A stretch of 36,264 bases of DNA, from the NCBI GenBank assembly GCA_964568735.1, contig CAZMRF010000053.1:1-36264 (forward strand). The letters run 5' to 3'. The position numbers and the translations under genes were made by a program. The notes under the pieces were generated by a model that searched no databases, was not told the DNA's origin, and saw only the letters and a program-made list of their open reading frames with translations. Positions 22,312 through 31,994 of this stretch are shown piece by piece. Positions within the stretch are counted from its first letter, which is position 1, and each line of letters opens with the position of its first letter. This stretch comes from CAZMRF01 sp964568735. Lineage in GTDB: Bacteria > Acidobacteriota > Polarisedimenticolia > JACPZX01.

Positions 22312-23384
22312 GGGCTCTTCTCCTGTACACCGTGCTTCCCGGCCACGGCGAGCTGGCCGCAGGCGGCCGAGATGTCGCGGCCTCGGTTCTTCCGGATCGA
22401 GCAGGGGATGCCCGAGGCGGTCAGGTGGTCCGCGAAGACGCGGACCGACTCCGGCTCCGGAGCGCGGAAGTCGAGGCCCCCGCCGGGGTTGAAGGGGATC
22501 AGGTTCACCTTGGCCTGCAGCTGGTAGCGGCGGATCAGCCCGGCCAGCCTCTTCGCGTCGGCCATCGAGGCATTCACCCCCTCAAGCATCACGTACTCGA
22601 AGGTGATCCTCTCGCGCGGCGCGAGCGGGAACTCGGAGGCCGCGAGGAGAAGCTCGGCCAGGGGATACTTCTTGTTGATGGGCATGATCTCCGAGCGAAC
22701 CGCGTCCGTGGTGGCATTGAGGGAGATGGCCAGCCGGGGCCGCCTGGGCTCCTTGGCGAGCTTCCGGATGCCGGGAACTAGCCCGGCGGTCGAGATCGTC
22801 ACCTTCCTTTTCGGTATGGCCATTCCGCCCGGATCGGTGAGGAGCGCGAAGGCGCCCATGACGCCGTCGTAGTTGTGGAGCGGCTCTCCCATCCCCATGA
22901 AGACGACGTTGATCCCCCGCCCCGCAGTCGCGGGATCCTCGAGCATCGTCATCGCCTGGGCGACGATCTCTCCCGGCGTGAGGTGGCGGACGAATCCCAT
23001 CGTCGCCGTGAGGCAGAAGCGGCAATCGAGCGCGCATCCCGCCTGGCTCGAAAGGCAGAAGGTGGCCCGGCGCGCTTCGGGCATCAGGACCGACTCGGCG
23101 GAGGCGCCGGCGAGCGCGTGAAGGTACTTCCGCGTGCCGTCGGTGGAGGTCTCCAGGCGCGCTATCCGCGGGCGGTCGAGGGAGTGACGCGCCGCGAGCT
23201 TCTCGCGCAGGGATCGGGAGAGGTTCGTCATCTCGTCGAAGGAGCGGACACGGCGGGCGTAGACCCAGTCGAAGAGCTGCTTCGCCCGGTAGGCGGGCTC
23301 TCCGAGATTGCCGACCAGCGCCTCGAGGGCCTCACGGGACATCCCGAGAAGCGAGGTGCGCGCATTTGCGCCGGCGGTCTTCAT
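22308..23384 (-). CDS. rlmN: Dual-specificity 23S rRNA/tRNA adenine-C2 methyltransferase
   Basis: 358 aa radical SAM enzyme that methylates A2503 of 23S rRNA and A37 of certain tRNAs. The 4Fe-4S motif CALDCRFC (C117, C121, C124) is preceded by ATFCLSSQAG. VVFMGMGEPLHNYD, KVTISTAGLVPGI, LAISLNA and VNLIPFNP are classical, and the C-terminal catalytic Cys lies in SAACGQL. The frame extends upstream, but the ATG at 23384 overlaps the stop of the DUF4301 gene (ATGA) and gives the canonical length. The stop likewise overlaps the SDR start. Confidence 0.95.
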   Translation of the reverse strand: MKTAGANARTSLLGMSREALEALVGNLGEPAYRAKQLFDWVYARRVRSFDEMTNLSRSLREKLAARHSLDRPRIARLETSTDGTRKYLHALAGASAESVLMPEARRATFCLSSQAGCALDCRFCLTATMGFVRHLTPGEIVAQAMTMLEDPATAGRGINVVFMGMGEPLHNYDGVMGAFALLTDPGGMAIPKRKVTISTAGLVPGIRKLAKEPRRPRLAISLNATTDAVRSEIMPINKKYPLAELLLAASEFPLAPRERITFEYVMLEGVNASMADAKRLAGLIRRYQLQAKVNLIPFNPGGGLDFRAPEPESVRVFADHLTASGIPCSIRKNRGRDISAACGQLAVAGKHGVQEKSP

Positions 23385-24994
23385 GCGGGCTGGTGCGTCT
23401 CCCTTAGGAGGTCGATGATGGTCTTCACGGGGTTGAAGACCTCGAGCGGAACCTCCACGAAGACGGTGTTCCAGCCGGCCATGGCGCCATTCCAGAGGCC
23501 GGGTCTCTCCAGCGCCTTGAGCCCGCGGCCGCCGTGGGACTTGCGCGTGATGATCACGGCGGCGGGGTCCACCCAGCGTCGCAGATCGTAGGGCCGGCCA
23601 CCGCCGTCCCTCACCGAGCCGGCAATGAAGACCGGGTTGGTGTGCGTCGCCGCGGCGAGCAGCGCCTGCTGCTCCCGCGAGTCCGGGTCGATCTGGGCCG
23701 TCTCGACGACCTGGAGGCTCCTCCCGCCTCCGGGCTCGCGGACCCAGAAGGGCCCCCCACCCGGCTCCCCGGTGTTGACGACCATCCCGCAAATCCTGAT
23801 CGGACGATCGAGGAGGCGGATCGCTTCCTCCACGATGCTCGGGGCCCTCGCCTCTCCCGATGAAACATCTGCCGGGCCTCCGGCCACCGATCCCAAATCC
23901 GGCTCACGATGGAAGGCCTCCTTTACGAAGGCGAGTGCTTCTGCAAGGGCGGCCGGGCGGCCGGGCTCCGCGCCTCTCAGCCGCTCCAACAGTTCAGTCG
24001 TGCGCTCGCGCAGGCGCGCTGCGAGTCCGCCCAGGAGGCGGCTCCAAACGATGGTCGGCTCCTTGAGCCTGTCGGGCCCCACGTTGTCGATGTTCTTGAT
24101 GAGGACGATGTCGCCCGATAGCTCGTAGAGGTTCTCGATGAGCGCGCCGTGGCCCGAGGGGCGAAGGAGGAGCGCGCCATCCTCGGTCCGGAAGGGACCG
24201 CCATCATCCCCGACGGCAAGCGTGTCGGTCGAGGGCTTCTGGGTGGAGAACGTGACATCGAGCCGCGCCACCAGCAGCGCCTCGCAACGGGCCCGGACGG
24301 CCTCGAGCGCCCTCTGGAATCGAGCTCTCTCCGCCTCCGCGATCGTGAAGTGAATCCGGCAGCGCCCGCCTCCGTCGCCCACGAGCCGGGCTCCTTCGAT
24401 CAGGTGCTCCTCGAAGGCCGTTCGTGCTCCCTCGGGATAGTCGTGGAACTCGAGGAGCGCCTTGGGGCGGCCCGCGCAGCCGAGGCCCTGCGCTGAGAGC
24501 AGGGACTCGACGAAGGGAGCGGCGTCGTCCTGGCCGAGGAGCTGCGAGGGGTCGGTGCCCCTCATGCGCAGCAGCTCCGCGAGATCATGATAGAACGCGA
24601 ACCGGTCGAGGTTGTCGAGGAAGCGGCGCGCTTCGAGAGCCTCCGGCATCCCCTCGCCTGCCTCCGAAGCGATCCTCTTCCTGCTCACGGGCCCCTTCGC
24701 GAGGTAGTGCAGGAGCGAGCGGAACATCCGTGTCGCAGCCCCTGAAGCCGGCACGAAGCGGGAGCACCGCCCTTCGCGCGCGGCCGCCCGGAAGGCCACC
24801 TCGAAGTCCGCGTGCTCTTCCTGATGGATCTTCCGGATGCCGTCCCCGACGGAGCAGGCCCGCTCGACACGCGTGAAGGGCTGCGGGCTCCGCAAGAGCG
24901 CGATCTGGCGGGAGGCCTCGCCCGGATCTATCCCCGCGGCACGGAGCTGTCCGAAATCCGTTACCGAGAAAAGGCTTTCGGAAGACAGGCTCAA
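23381..24994 (-). CDS. DUF4301 family protein
   Basis: 537 aa. The best start is a TTG at 24994, preceded by GGAGG with a six-base spacer; the open frame continues upstream, but no ATG in it has a comparable site. DUF4301 signatures are seen: the N-terminal QLRAAGIDPGEASRQIALL, FVPASGAATRMFRSLL near residue 95, and long stretches such as RFAFYHDLAELL, FTIAEAERARFQ and VLIKNIDNVGPDRL. The GAATRMF loop recalls nucleotide-sugar transferases, but the biochemical role is not established. It heads the coupled run DUF4301-rlmN-SDR and is divergent from the outer-membrane protein gene. Confidence 0.85.
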   Translation of the reverse strand: MSLSSESLFSVTDFGQLRAAGIDPGEASRQIALLRSPQPFTRVERACSVGDGIRKIHQEEHADFEVAFRAAAREGRCSRFVPASGAATRMFRSLLHYLAKGPVSRKRIASEAGEGMPEALEARRFLDNLDRFAFYHDLAELLRMRGTDPSQLLGQDDAAPFVESLLSAQGLGCAGRPKALLEFHDYPEGARTAFEEHLIEGARLVGDGGGRCRIHFTIAEAERARFQRALEAVRARCEALLVARLDVTFSTQKPSTDTLAVGDDGGPFRTEDGALLLRPSGHGALIENLYELSGDIVLIKNIDNVGPDRLKEPTIVWSRLLGGLAARLRERTTELLERLRGAEPGRPAALAEALAFVKEAFHREPDLGSVAGGPADVSSGEARAPSIVEEAIRLLDRPIRICGMVVNTGEPGGGPFWVREPGGGRSLQVVETAQIDPDSREQQALLAAATHTNPVFIAGSVRDGGGRPYDLRRWVDPAAVIITRKSHGGRGLKALERPGLWNGAMAGWNTVFVEVPLEVFNPVKTIIDLLRETHQPA

Positions 24995-25269
24995 CGGGGC
25001 CCTCCGGGCGCGCAGGAAAGATCGCAGGCCGGGATTGTACGCTGGCAGCGCCTGCCTCTGCCTGGAAATGAGTCTCAGTGGGGCCGGGGAAGTCTGATAC
25101 CACAATCCTTCACCTACTGTCCCGCGTTGAGGCTATCCTGCACGCCCCGCCCGCCCGATCTCTCGGTCCCGGCGCACCGCCCGGAGAACCCTGCTGATGA
25201 TGAGGCGAATGGCGTCCGTTTCGCAGTGATGCGCCACGGGTACTCTAACTCGATGAGGAGGTTCTGTAG

Positions 25270-26010
25270 ATGAAGCGGACATCCGGTTTGTTGTTGGTGC
25301 TGGCCCTGTTCCTCACCCCGGCTTTCGGGCAGACCCCAGCGGCCCAGGACAAGTGGAGGTTCGCGCTCGGAGCGGGCTTCTCGACTCTGGCCCTCAATGG
25401 CGACCTCGGGTTCGATACACCGGCTGGTGCCGCGAGCCTCGATGTGGACCTAACCAACAGTGACACGCAGGACATGTTCAAGTCGGCATTCGGATTGGCG
25501 GGCTCCGCGGCGAAAGGCAAGTGGCAGATCCTTTTCGTCGGCGGCCGCCTGAGCCTGGAGGACAACAGCGACGGAGCCGATGCGACCTGGGATCGGGACA
25601 TGATCGAGGTCGACGGCGTCTACAGATTCGCCATGACCGGGAAGAACATGTGGGGCGCGCTTTTCGGCGCTCGTCACACGGCGCATAGCTGGGAGCTGGA
25701 CGCCGGAAACCAAGGGGATTTCAGTCTCGACGAGAGCTGGACCGACGCGGTGATCGGCATCACCCACACGCTGCCCTTCGCCCAGAAGTGGGCCTGGAGC
25801 AGCCGGCTCGATGGCGCCTTCGGCGGATCCGACGGGAGCTTCCTCATCAGCACGGGCGTGAGCTGGAGGGTCGCCACCTGGTGCGCTCTCAGCTTGAACG
25901 TCAAGCGGATGTCCATCGATTACCAGAACGGCGAAGAGGGCGATTCCGACTACTACCTCTACGACGTGGACGAAACGGGCGCCGGGATCGGATTCGCCTT
26001 CACCTGGTGA
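25270..26010 (+). CDS. Outer-membrane beta-barrel protein
   Basis: 246 aa. It has a clear signal peptide (KRTSGLLLVLALFLTPAFG, cleavage near AFG-QT), then alternating amphipathic strands such as WRFALGAGFSTLAL and WQILFVGGRLSLE, and ends in an aromatic strand GAGIGFAFTW with terminal Trp, the usual BAM-recognised ending. It is probably an 8-10 stranded barrel of unknown function. A strong GAGGAGG lies nine bases before the ATG. It is followed after 46 bases by htrA, possibly in one envelope-related transcript. Confidence 0.85.
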   Translation: MKRTSGLLLVLALFLTPAFGQTPAAQDKWRFALGAGFSTLALNGDLGFDTPAGAASLDVDLTNSDTQDMFKSAFGLAGSAAKGKWQILFVGGRLSLEDNSDGADATWDRDMIEVDGVYRFAMTGKNMWGALFGARHTAHSWELDAGNQGDFSLDESWTDAVIGITHTLPFAQKWAWSSRLDGAFGGSDGSFLISTGVSWRVATWCALSLNVKRMSIDYQNGEEGDSDYYLYDVDETGAGIGFAFTW

Positions 26011-26056
26011 TCCCGGCCTCGCGCCGTGCCCGACGCCAGAGCCCACAGGGAGAATC

Positions 26057-27094
26057 ATGCTCAAGCGAACGATCCTCATCCTGACAGTCCTCGTCTCCCT
26101 CGGTGCGCCACCGCTTCTTGCACAGGGGGAGAGCCTCTCCGACGTCTTCGACCGGGTCAGCGGCTCCGTGGTGATCGTCGTCACGAAGCAGCGCGAGCTG
26201 ACGGATCAGGGCCCCGGGAAGCTCGTGAGCACGGGGGGGCTGGGCTCGGGCGTCGTCATTTCGGCCGACGGGAAGATCCTCACGGCGGCCCACGTCGTGC
26301 AGGCGGCCGATGAGGTGAAGGTCCAGCTTCGCAACGGGGACATGCTCGCGGCGAAGATCCTGTCGTCTGCCCCATCGGCCGACGTGGCGCTCATCCAGCT
26401 CACCGAGAAGCCCTCGGCGCCTCCCGTGGTGGCCGTGATCGGCGACTCGGGCGCCGTGAGGGTGGGGGAGGAGGTCTTCGTCGTGGGGGCCCCGTTCGGG
26501 ATCGGCCACACACTGACCGTGGGCCACATCAGCGCACGGCGCTCGCCGAAGAGCGTCGAAGGGCTCCTGGGGCAGACGGAGCTCTTCCAGACGGACGCCG
26601 CCATCAACCAGGGCAACTCGGGCGGCCCCATGTTCAACATGAAGGGAGAGGTGATCGGGATCGTCAGCCACATCATCTCGCACTCGGGCGGCTTCGAAGG
26701 CCTGGGCTTCGCCGTCACGTCGAAGACGGCCCGCACTCTCCTGATCGATCAGGCGGGCTTCTGGACCGGGATGGAGGGCTTCCTGCTCGAGGGTGACATG
26801 GCACATGCCTTCAACGTGCCCCAGGGCGCGGGCATCCTCGTCCAGCGCGTGGCGGAGAATTCCCCGGCCCAGAAGGCCGGGCTGCGGCCCGGGATCTACC
26901 GCGCCGTCATCGAGGAGGAGGAGATCCTCCTCGGCGGCGACGTGATCCTGAGCGCGATGGGGATCTCTATCAGCGAGGAGAAGGCCTACGACAAGATCTA
27001 CAAGCTCATGAGCGGCCTGCGGCCCGGCGAAGCGGCGACCGTCACGGTCCTGCGCGACGGAGAGCGAAAGACGCTCAGCGTGCCTTTGCGGTAG
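26057..27094 (+). CDS. HtrA-type serine protease with one PDZ domain
   Basis: 345 aa. Signal peptide (1-22, ends LLA-QG), trypsin-like domain with intact triad His79 (TAAHVV), Asp109 (SADVALIQL) and Ser188 (GNSGGP), and one C-terminal PDZ domain (about 250-340). This is the DegS-like single-PDZ layout but with a cleavable signal peptide. An AGGGAG site precedes the ATG. It is the third HtrA-fold gene in the window and the second catalytically intact one, lying just after the barrel protein whose folding it could monitor. Confidence 0.92.
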   Translation: MLKRTILILTVLVSLGAPPLLAQGESLSDVFDRVSGSVVIVVTKQRELTDQGPGKLVSTGGLGSGVVISADGKILTAAHVVQAADEVKVQLRNGDMLAAKILSSAPSADVALIQLTEKPSAPPVVAVIGDSGAVRVGEEVFVVGAPFGIGHTLTVGHISARRSPKSVEGLLGQTELFQTDAAINQGNSGGPMFNMKGEVIGIVSHIISHSGGFEGLGFAVTSKTARTLLIDQAGFWTGMEGFLLEGDMAHAFNVPQGAGILVQRVAENSPAQKAGLRPGIYRAVIEEEEILLGGDVILSAMGISISEEKAYDKIYKLMSGLRPGEAATVTVLRDGERKTLSVPLR

Positions 27095-27189
27095 GCTCTC
27101 GCGGGATCGGCCGCGGAGATCGCGACCGCCCGCGGGGGGGGGAGGAGAATGCACGAACCTCTGCTGAGCCGAGGGGCCCGCTGAAGGCG

Positions 27190-28293
27190 ATGATGGCCCA
27201 TGAGGAGCGCCCCGCCGTGCCCCCCTGGGCGCGGATCCTCCTCACGCTCGCGGCGGTGGTCATCATCGTGGCCGGCCTGCGAGCGGCGGCCTCCATCCTG
27301 GTTCCCTTCTTCATCGCGGTCTTCGTGTCGGTGATCGCGAGCGGACCGCTCATCTGGCTTGAGAGGAAGCGAGTCCCCGCGACCCTGGCCGTGGTCCTCG
27401 TGGTCCTGGGGATCCTGGGGCTCGGGATCGGTATCGGGACCATGGTGGGCACCTCTCTGAACGACTTCGCCCTGAAGCTGCCCGAGTACCAGGACCAGCT
27501 CGAGATCATGCGTGACGAGGTCCTCGCGTTTCTCCAGACGAAGGGAGTCGATCTGCCCGCGGACTCCCTCACGACGCTCGTCGATCCCCGGTCGGCCATG
27601 GCCCTCACGGCGAACCTCCTCAAGGGGATCGGCGGCATCCTCGCCAACACTCTCCTGATCATCCTCACCGTCGTCTTCATCCTCCTGGAGATCGCCACCT
27701 TCACGAGGAAGCTGAGGGCCGCCTTCGGGAATCCCGACGCTCCCTACGGGGGCCTGGACCGGTTCACTGACAGCGTCCGGCGCTACATGGCGATCAAGAC
27801 AGCCATCAGCCTGACGAACGGAATCGTGGTGACCCTCTGGCTGCTGATCCTCGGCGTCGATTTCGCCCTCCTCTGGGGACTTCTCACCTTCCTTCTCAAC
27901 TACGTGCCCAACATCGGCTCGCTCATCGCCCTCTTCCCCGCTCTTCTCGTGGCCCTGATCCAGCACGGTCTGGGGACTGCGGTCCTGGTGGCCCTCGGCT
28001 ACATGGTCACGGATTTCATCCTCGGGAGCCTCATCGAGCCGCGATTCATGGGACGTGGCCTCGGCGTATCTCCCCTGGTCATCTTCATCTCCCTCGTCTT
28101 CTGGGGATGGGTTTTCGGCCCCGTGGGGATGCTGCTCTCGGTGCCGCTCACCGTGACGCTGAAGATCGCGCTGGAGAGCAACGAGGAGACCCGGTGGCTG
28201 TCGATTCTCATGGGCGGCGACGAGGACGCCACGATTCCCGCCGCCACGCCGGCGGCCGCCGGGAAGCAGGGAGCCTCGATTCCTCCCGGGTGA
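27190..28293 (+). CDS. AI-2E family (PerM-like) transporter
   Basis: 367 aa, seven or eight TM segments. Characteristic AI-2E features are the N-terminal TM triplet (ILLTLAAVVIIVAGL, ILVPFFIAVFVSVIASGPLI), a soluble loop (about 90-150), and the conserved C-terminal core FLLNYVPNIGSLIA, GSLIEPRFMG, and SPLVIFISLVFWGWVFGPVG. The substrate is unknown; some relatives export AI-2 or move ions. It lies 18 bases before the mlaE fusion and is probably co-transcribed with it. A very long minus-strand open frame over this region is a composition artefact. Confidence 0.92.
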   Translation: MMAHEERPAVPPWARILLTLAAVVIIVAGLRAAASILVPFFIAVFVSVIASGPLIWLERKRVPATLAVVLVVLGILGLGIGIGTMVGTSLNDFALKLPEYQDQLEIMRDEVLAFLQTKGVDLPADSLTTLVDPRSAMALTANLLKGIGGILANTLLIILTVVFILLEIATFTRKLRAAFGNPDAPYGGLDRFTDSVRRYMAIKTAISLTNGIVVTLWLLILGVDFALLWGLLTFLLNYVPNIGSLIALFPALLVALIQHGLGTAVLVALGYMVTDFILGSLIEPRFMGRGLGVSPLVIFISLVFWGWVFGPVGMLLSVPLTVTLKIALESNEETRWLSILMGGDEDATIPAATPAAAGKQGASIPPG

Positions 28294-28311
28294 TGGTCCG
28301 GTGAGCGATCG

Positions 28312-29460
28312 ATGCCGATGAGCCTTCAGGACCCCGGGATGATCGCGCAGGCCGCAACTCTCCGCATACAACGCTCCGAGGAGGGAGCGCTCACGCTCCT
28401 TCTCAAAGGGCGGCTCGACTCCTCGTCCACGGGGGCCCTCTGGCGCGAGGCGACGAAGGCTGCGAGAACTCCCGAAGAGCTCATCGTGGACGCCACGGGC
28501 GTCACCTATTGCGATCTCTCCGGGATCGGGCTGCTGGTCGACCTCCGCCGGAGGCAGGCCGAGGCAGGCCGTCCCTTCCTTCTTCGTGGGCTGCCTCCCG
28601 ACGCGCAACGGCTCCTGGACCTCTTCGCCGACCGTCCCGCCGCGGTGATCGGCGGCGCGGGGGCGCCCGCGTCGGCGGTGGAGAGGATCGGGAAGGCCGC
28701 CTGGGGGCTCTGGTCCGACCTGCGCGAGATGATCGTCTTCTTCGGCGCCCTGTCGGAGGCCCTCTGGCTCGTCGCGACCCGCCGCCAGCGGATCCGCTGG
28801 AAGGACACGCTGATGGTCGCCGAGTCGGCCGGGCTGAACGCGCTTCCCGTCATCTGCCTCATGGGCGGGATCATGGGGCTCATCATCGCTTTCCAGGGGG
28901 CGATACCGCTGAAGCGCTACGGCGGGGAGATCCTCGTGGCCGACATGGTGGTTCTTTCCATGTTCCGCGAGATTGGCCCTCTCTTCACGGCCATCATGCT
29001 CGCGGCCCGATCGGCTTCGGCCTTCGCCGCAGAGCTGGGAACAATGAAGGTCAGCGAGGAGGTGGACGCCCTGACCACGATGGGGATCGATCCTGTTGTC
29101 TTCCTGGCCGTTCCGCGCGTGACCGCCGGGGTCCTGGTCACGCCCCTCCTGACGACCTTCATGAACTTCTGCGGCCTGATAGGCGGCGGCGTGGTATTCC
29201 TGATGCTCGGCTTCCCGGCCATGACCTACGTCCAGCGGATCATGGAGCGGGGGAACGCCGCCGACTTCGCCAGCGGCCTCGTCCGATCGGTCGTCTTCGG
29301 GGTTATCGTGGCCGGGGTCGGCTGCATGCAGGGGTTGCACACCGGAAAGGGCGCGCGGGCAGTGGGGGAGTCCACGACGCGCTCGGTCGTGAGCACCGTC
29401 GTCCTCATCATCATTGCGGACGGCCTCCTTGCGGTGGTCTTCAACGTGATCGGGGTTTGA
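28312..29460 (+). CDS. mlaE: MlaE-type permease with N-terminal STAS (MlaB-like) domain
   Basis: 382 aa. An N-terminal STAS domain (about 15-115, LLLKGRLDSSSTGALWREA, CDLSGIGLLVDL) is fused to a MlaE/YrbE permease of the MCE-linked ABC importer family (about 125-382). The permease has the usual LPVICLMGGIMGLIIAFQGA, MFREIGPLFTAIMLAARS, and GTMKVSEEVDALTTMGIDPV segments. The fusion replaces a separate MlaB. Together with MlaF and MlaD it forms the inner-membrane phospholipid transport complex. It ends one base before the mlaF start. Confidence 0.93.
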   Translation: MPMSLQDPGMIAQAATLRIQRSEEGALTLLLKGRLDSSSTGALWREATKAARTPEELIVDATGVTYCDLSGIGLLVDLRRRQAEAGRPFLLRGLPPDAQRLLDLFADRPAAVIGGAGAPASAVERIGKAAWGLWSDLREMIVFFGALSEALWLVATRRQRIRWKDTLMVAESAGLNALPVICLMGGIMGLIIAFQGAIPLKRYGGEILVADMVVLSMFREIGPLFTAIMLAARSASAFAAELGTMKVSEEVDALTTMGIDPVVFLAVPRVTAGVLVTPLLTTFMNFCGLIGGGVVFLMLGFPAMTYVQRIMERGNAADFASGLVRSVVFGVIVAGVGCMQGLHTGKGARAVGESTTRSVVSTVVLIIIADGLLAVVFNVIGV

Positions 29461-29461
29461 C

Positions 29462-30244
29462 ATGGGAGGGGGGCACGGCGGCAACGGCGCGACACCCATC
29501 ATCCAGGTCGAGAACTTCACGGCAGCCTATGGCGGCACGGTCGTCATCGACGACGTCAGCTTCGAGGTCTACCCCGGGGAGGTCTTCGTGATCCTGGGAG
29601 GCTCCGGCTGCGGCAAGAGCACGATGCTCAAGCACATGATCGGCCTCTACGAGCCGGCGGCCGGGAGGATCCTAATCCACGGTCGTGACCTTTTTCGCGC
29701 CATGGGAGCCGAGCGGCAGGAGATCATCCGGAGCTTCGGCGTCATGTACCAGCTTGGAGCCCTCTTCGGCAACCTCACGCTACTCGAGAACGTCCGGCTG
29801 CCCATGGAGGAGTTCACGGATCTGCCCGGGGAGGCGATGGACCTCGTTTCTCTCATGAAGCTGGAGCTGGTGGGCCTCCGGGAGACGGCGCACCTGATGC
29901 CCTCGGAGATCAGCGGCGGGATGCAGAAGCGGGCGGCCATCGCGAGGGCGATGGCCCTCGACCCGCAGATCCTGTTTCTCGACGAGCCGTCGGCGGGCCT
30001 CGACCCCGTGACCTCGGCGGAGCTGGACCGGCTGATCCTGAAGCTCAAGCAGACGCTCGGGATCACCTTCGTCGTGGTCACCCACGAGCTGCCCAGCATC
30101 TACACGATTGCCGACCGGGTCGTCATGCTCGACAAGAGGGTCAGGAAGATCGTGGCTACGGGCCGGCCCCAGGATCTCAGGGACCACAGCGACAATCCCT
30201 GGGTGCGCCAGTTCTTCAACCGCGAAGCGGAGGCGACGCCGTGA
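29462..30244 (+). CDS. mlaF: MlaF-type ABC transporter ATPase
   Basis: 260 aa ABC ATPase. Walker A GGSGCGKST, the Q-loop YQLGALF typical of the Mla subfamily, signature SGGMQKRAAIARA, Walker B ILFLDEPSAGLDP and switch THELPS are all intact. It powers lipid movement through MlaE. The stop overlaps the GTG start of mlaD (GTGA at 30241-30244), so these subunits are translationally coupled. Confidence 0.95.
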   Translation: MGGGHGGNGATPIIQVENFTAAYGGTVVIDDVSFEVYPGEVFVILGGSGCGKSTMLKHMIGLYEPAAGRILIHGRDLFRAMGAERQEIIRSFGVMYQLGALFGNLTLLENVRLPMEEFTDLPGEAMDLVSLMKLELVGLRETAHLMPSEISGGMQKRAAIARAMALDPQILFLDEPSAGLDPVTSAELDRLILKLKQTLGITFVVVTHELPSIYTIADRVVMLDKRVRKIVATGRPQDLRDHSDNPWVRQFFNREAEATP

Positions 30245-31305
30245 GCGCCAAGGTTCATTATTTCAGGATTGGGATCTTCGTCATCACCGGCCTCGTGCTG
30301 GCGGTGGCGGCCATCATCGTCTTCGGAGCCGTGGAGCTGAAGCCTAGGCCCTCGGCAACCCTCGAAACCTACCTGACCGAGTCCGTCCAGGGGCTCGACG
30401 TCGGGTCCCGGGTCAAGATGAAGGGGGTCGAGCTGGGCCAAGTGGACGAGTTCGGCTTCGTCCAGGCTCAGTACGATCTGAAAGACGAGGAGCTTCTCAA
30501 GTACGGGAGCCTCGTTTATGTGCGGTTCACGGTCTACCCGACGCAGTTGGAGCGGCTCTCGCTGGAAGAGTTCGAGGAGGCTGTCCAGGTGCGCGTCAAG
30601 CGCGGGATGCGCGTGCGACTCGCCTCCCAGGGAGTGACGGGTATCAAATACCTCGATGTGGACGAGCTGGATCCGGAGAGGTTTCCCGCCTTCCGGCCTC
30701 CATGGGAACCACGTGAAATGTACATGCCCTCGGCGCCGGGAGCCTTCACGGAGATCATGGACTCGATCGACGAGCTGACGCAGAAGCTCGGGAACCTCTC
30801 GATCGAACAGATGACCAGCGAGGTACAGGGCCTCGTGAGATCTCTCAAGGAGGGCATCGACGCGGCGCACATCGGCGACATCGGGCAAGGGGCCAGCCAG
30901 GTTCTCGCCGACCTGCATGGGATCCTCAAAGGGCCGGATCTGCAGGCGACGCTGGCGAACCTCCGCGAGACCACCGAGACCTCGAAGCAGGTGATGGTGA
31001 AGCTCGATCGGCTCGTCGAGAGTGAGGGCGTACAGGGCTCGGTGGCCAACCTGCACGAGGCCACCGGCGACATGAAGGCCGCCATGGAGCGGCTGCCCGG
31101 GACGGTCGCCCGCCTCGATGCCACGCTGGCCCGCCTGGAGGAGTTTCTCTCCGCCGGGCGACCCGATCTGGAGAGTCTCATGACCGAGCTGAGGGTGACC
31201 ATCGTAAACCTCCGCGAGCTGACCGACGTGGCGAAGCGGTATCCCGCCTCCCTCGTCTTCGGCGAGCTTCCCCCGAAATCCGATCCGACCGGAGGCAAGC
31301 CGTGA
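30241..31305 (+). CDS. mlaD: MlaD-type MCE lipid-binding protein
   Basis: 354 aa, GTG start overlapping the mlaF stop. One N-terminal TM helix (about 10-32), an MCE domain (about 38-150, VQGLDVGSRVKMKGVELGQV, RVRLASQGVTGIKYLDV), then a long helical C-terminal region (about 170-340) with repeated amphipathic segments, longer than in E. coli MlaD. Such tails form extended coiled coils or channels toward the outer membrane in other MCE proteins. The stop overlaps the next start (31302). Confidence 0.92.
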   Translation: MSAKVHYFRIGIFVITGLVLAVAAIIVFGAVELKPRPSATLETYLTESVQGLDVGSRVKMKGVELGQVDEFGFVQAQYDLKDEELLKYGSLVYVRFTVYPTQLERLSLEEFEEAVQVRVKRGMRVRLASQGVTGIKYLDVDELDPERFPAFRPPWEPREMYMPSAPGAFTEIMDSIDELTQKLGNLSIEQMTSEVQGLVRSLKEGIDAAHIGDIGQGASQVLADLHGILKGPDLQATLANLRETTETSKQVMVKLDRLVESEGVQGSVANLHEATGDMKAAMERLPGTVARLDATLARLEEFLSAGRPDLESLMTELRVTIVNLRELTDVAKRYPASLVFGELPPKSDPTGGKP

Positions 31306-31994
31306 CAATCGAGCGGAGCGGAGATGGAGTGCCGATGAGCCGCGTCCACGAAGTTGGCGGGACACGATCGGCGGGGTATCGCCCGCTGGCGCCATCGAGG
31401 CGGGTATCGCGGCGGAGCGGCGCTGCGGGCGTGTCGTCTTCGGCCGTCATGGCGATGATGGCCACGGTCCTGTTGATGGCCCTCCTCGTGCCGATGATGG
31501 GCTGCGGGCTGAAGAAGCCTCCGGCCGACAAGAGGCAGTTCGTCCTCGACGTGAGCCGCCCGCAGGCGTCAGGAGGATCCGCGCCCGCGGACGGGATCCT
31601 GCTCAACATCCGCAGCGTGCGTGTGTCTCCCCTCTACGAAGGGGCGGGATTCGTCTACCGGAAGAAGGACGGCACCTTCGAGGAGGACTTCTACAACGAG
31701 TTCTTCTCCACGCCCGGCTACCTCATCACGGAGGAGCTTCGGCAGTGGATGTCCGGGGCCTCTTTCGTGAAGCAGGTCCTCGACGGAGACTCCCTCGATC
31801 TCGCCACGCACGTCCTCGTGAGCCGGGTAAACGCCCTCTATGCGGACTTCGCCGCCTCCCCTCCGAATGCGGTGCTGGAGATCGAGTTCAACCTTCAAGA
31901 ACGAGGCGGCGCCCCGGAGATCGTCTTTCACCGCGTATATGCGAAGGCCCTCACGGCCGCGGGCGCAACACCCGACGACCTGGTCCGGGCCTGA
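31302..31994 (+). CDS. PqiC-like ABC-transport auxiliary lipoprotein, prematurely stopped
   Basis: 230 aa. After a long, probably over-called N-terminus the real beginning is likely near SSAVMAMMATVLLMALLVPM, leading to the lipobox-like MGCG. A PqiC/DUF330-like domain follows (RQFVLDVSRP, ILLNIRSVRVSPLYEGAGFVYRKKD), the usual outer-membrane partner of MCE systems. The TGA at 31992-31994 comes right after LVRA. In the same frame the next 20 codons read TRGLEEILGELESDLGSTSL before a second TGA, which looks like the normal C-terminal helix of this family, with TGG to TGA a likely nonsense change or sequencing error. The gene shares a 4-base overlap with mlaD. Confidence 0.8.
   Translation: MTIERSGDGVPMSRVHEVGGTRSAGYRPLAPSRRVSRRSGAAGVSSSAVMAMMATVLLMALLVPMMGCGLKKPPADKRQFVLDVSRPQASGGSAPADGILLNIRSVRVSPLYEGAGFVYRKKDGTFEEDFYNEFFSTPGYLITEELRQWMSGASFVKQVLDGDSLDLATHVLVSRVNALYADFAASPPNAVLEIEFNLQERGGAPEIVFHRVYAKALTAAGATPDDLVRA

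Noticed and set aside
26998..29520. Minus-strand open frame of 840 codons
   Set aside because: It overlaps the AI-2E and mlaE genes antisense. The translation is rich in His, Asp, Glu, Arg and Gly with no domain, as expected for a shadow of GC-rich codons.
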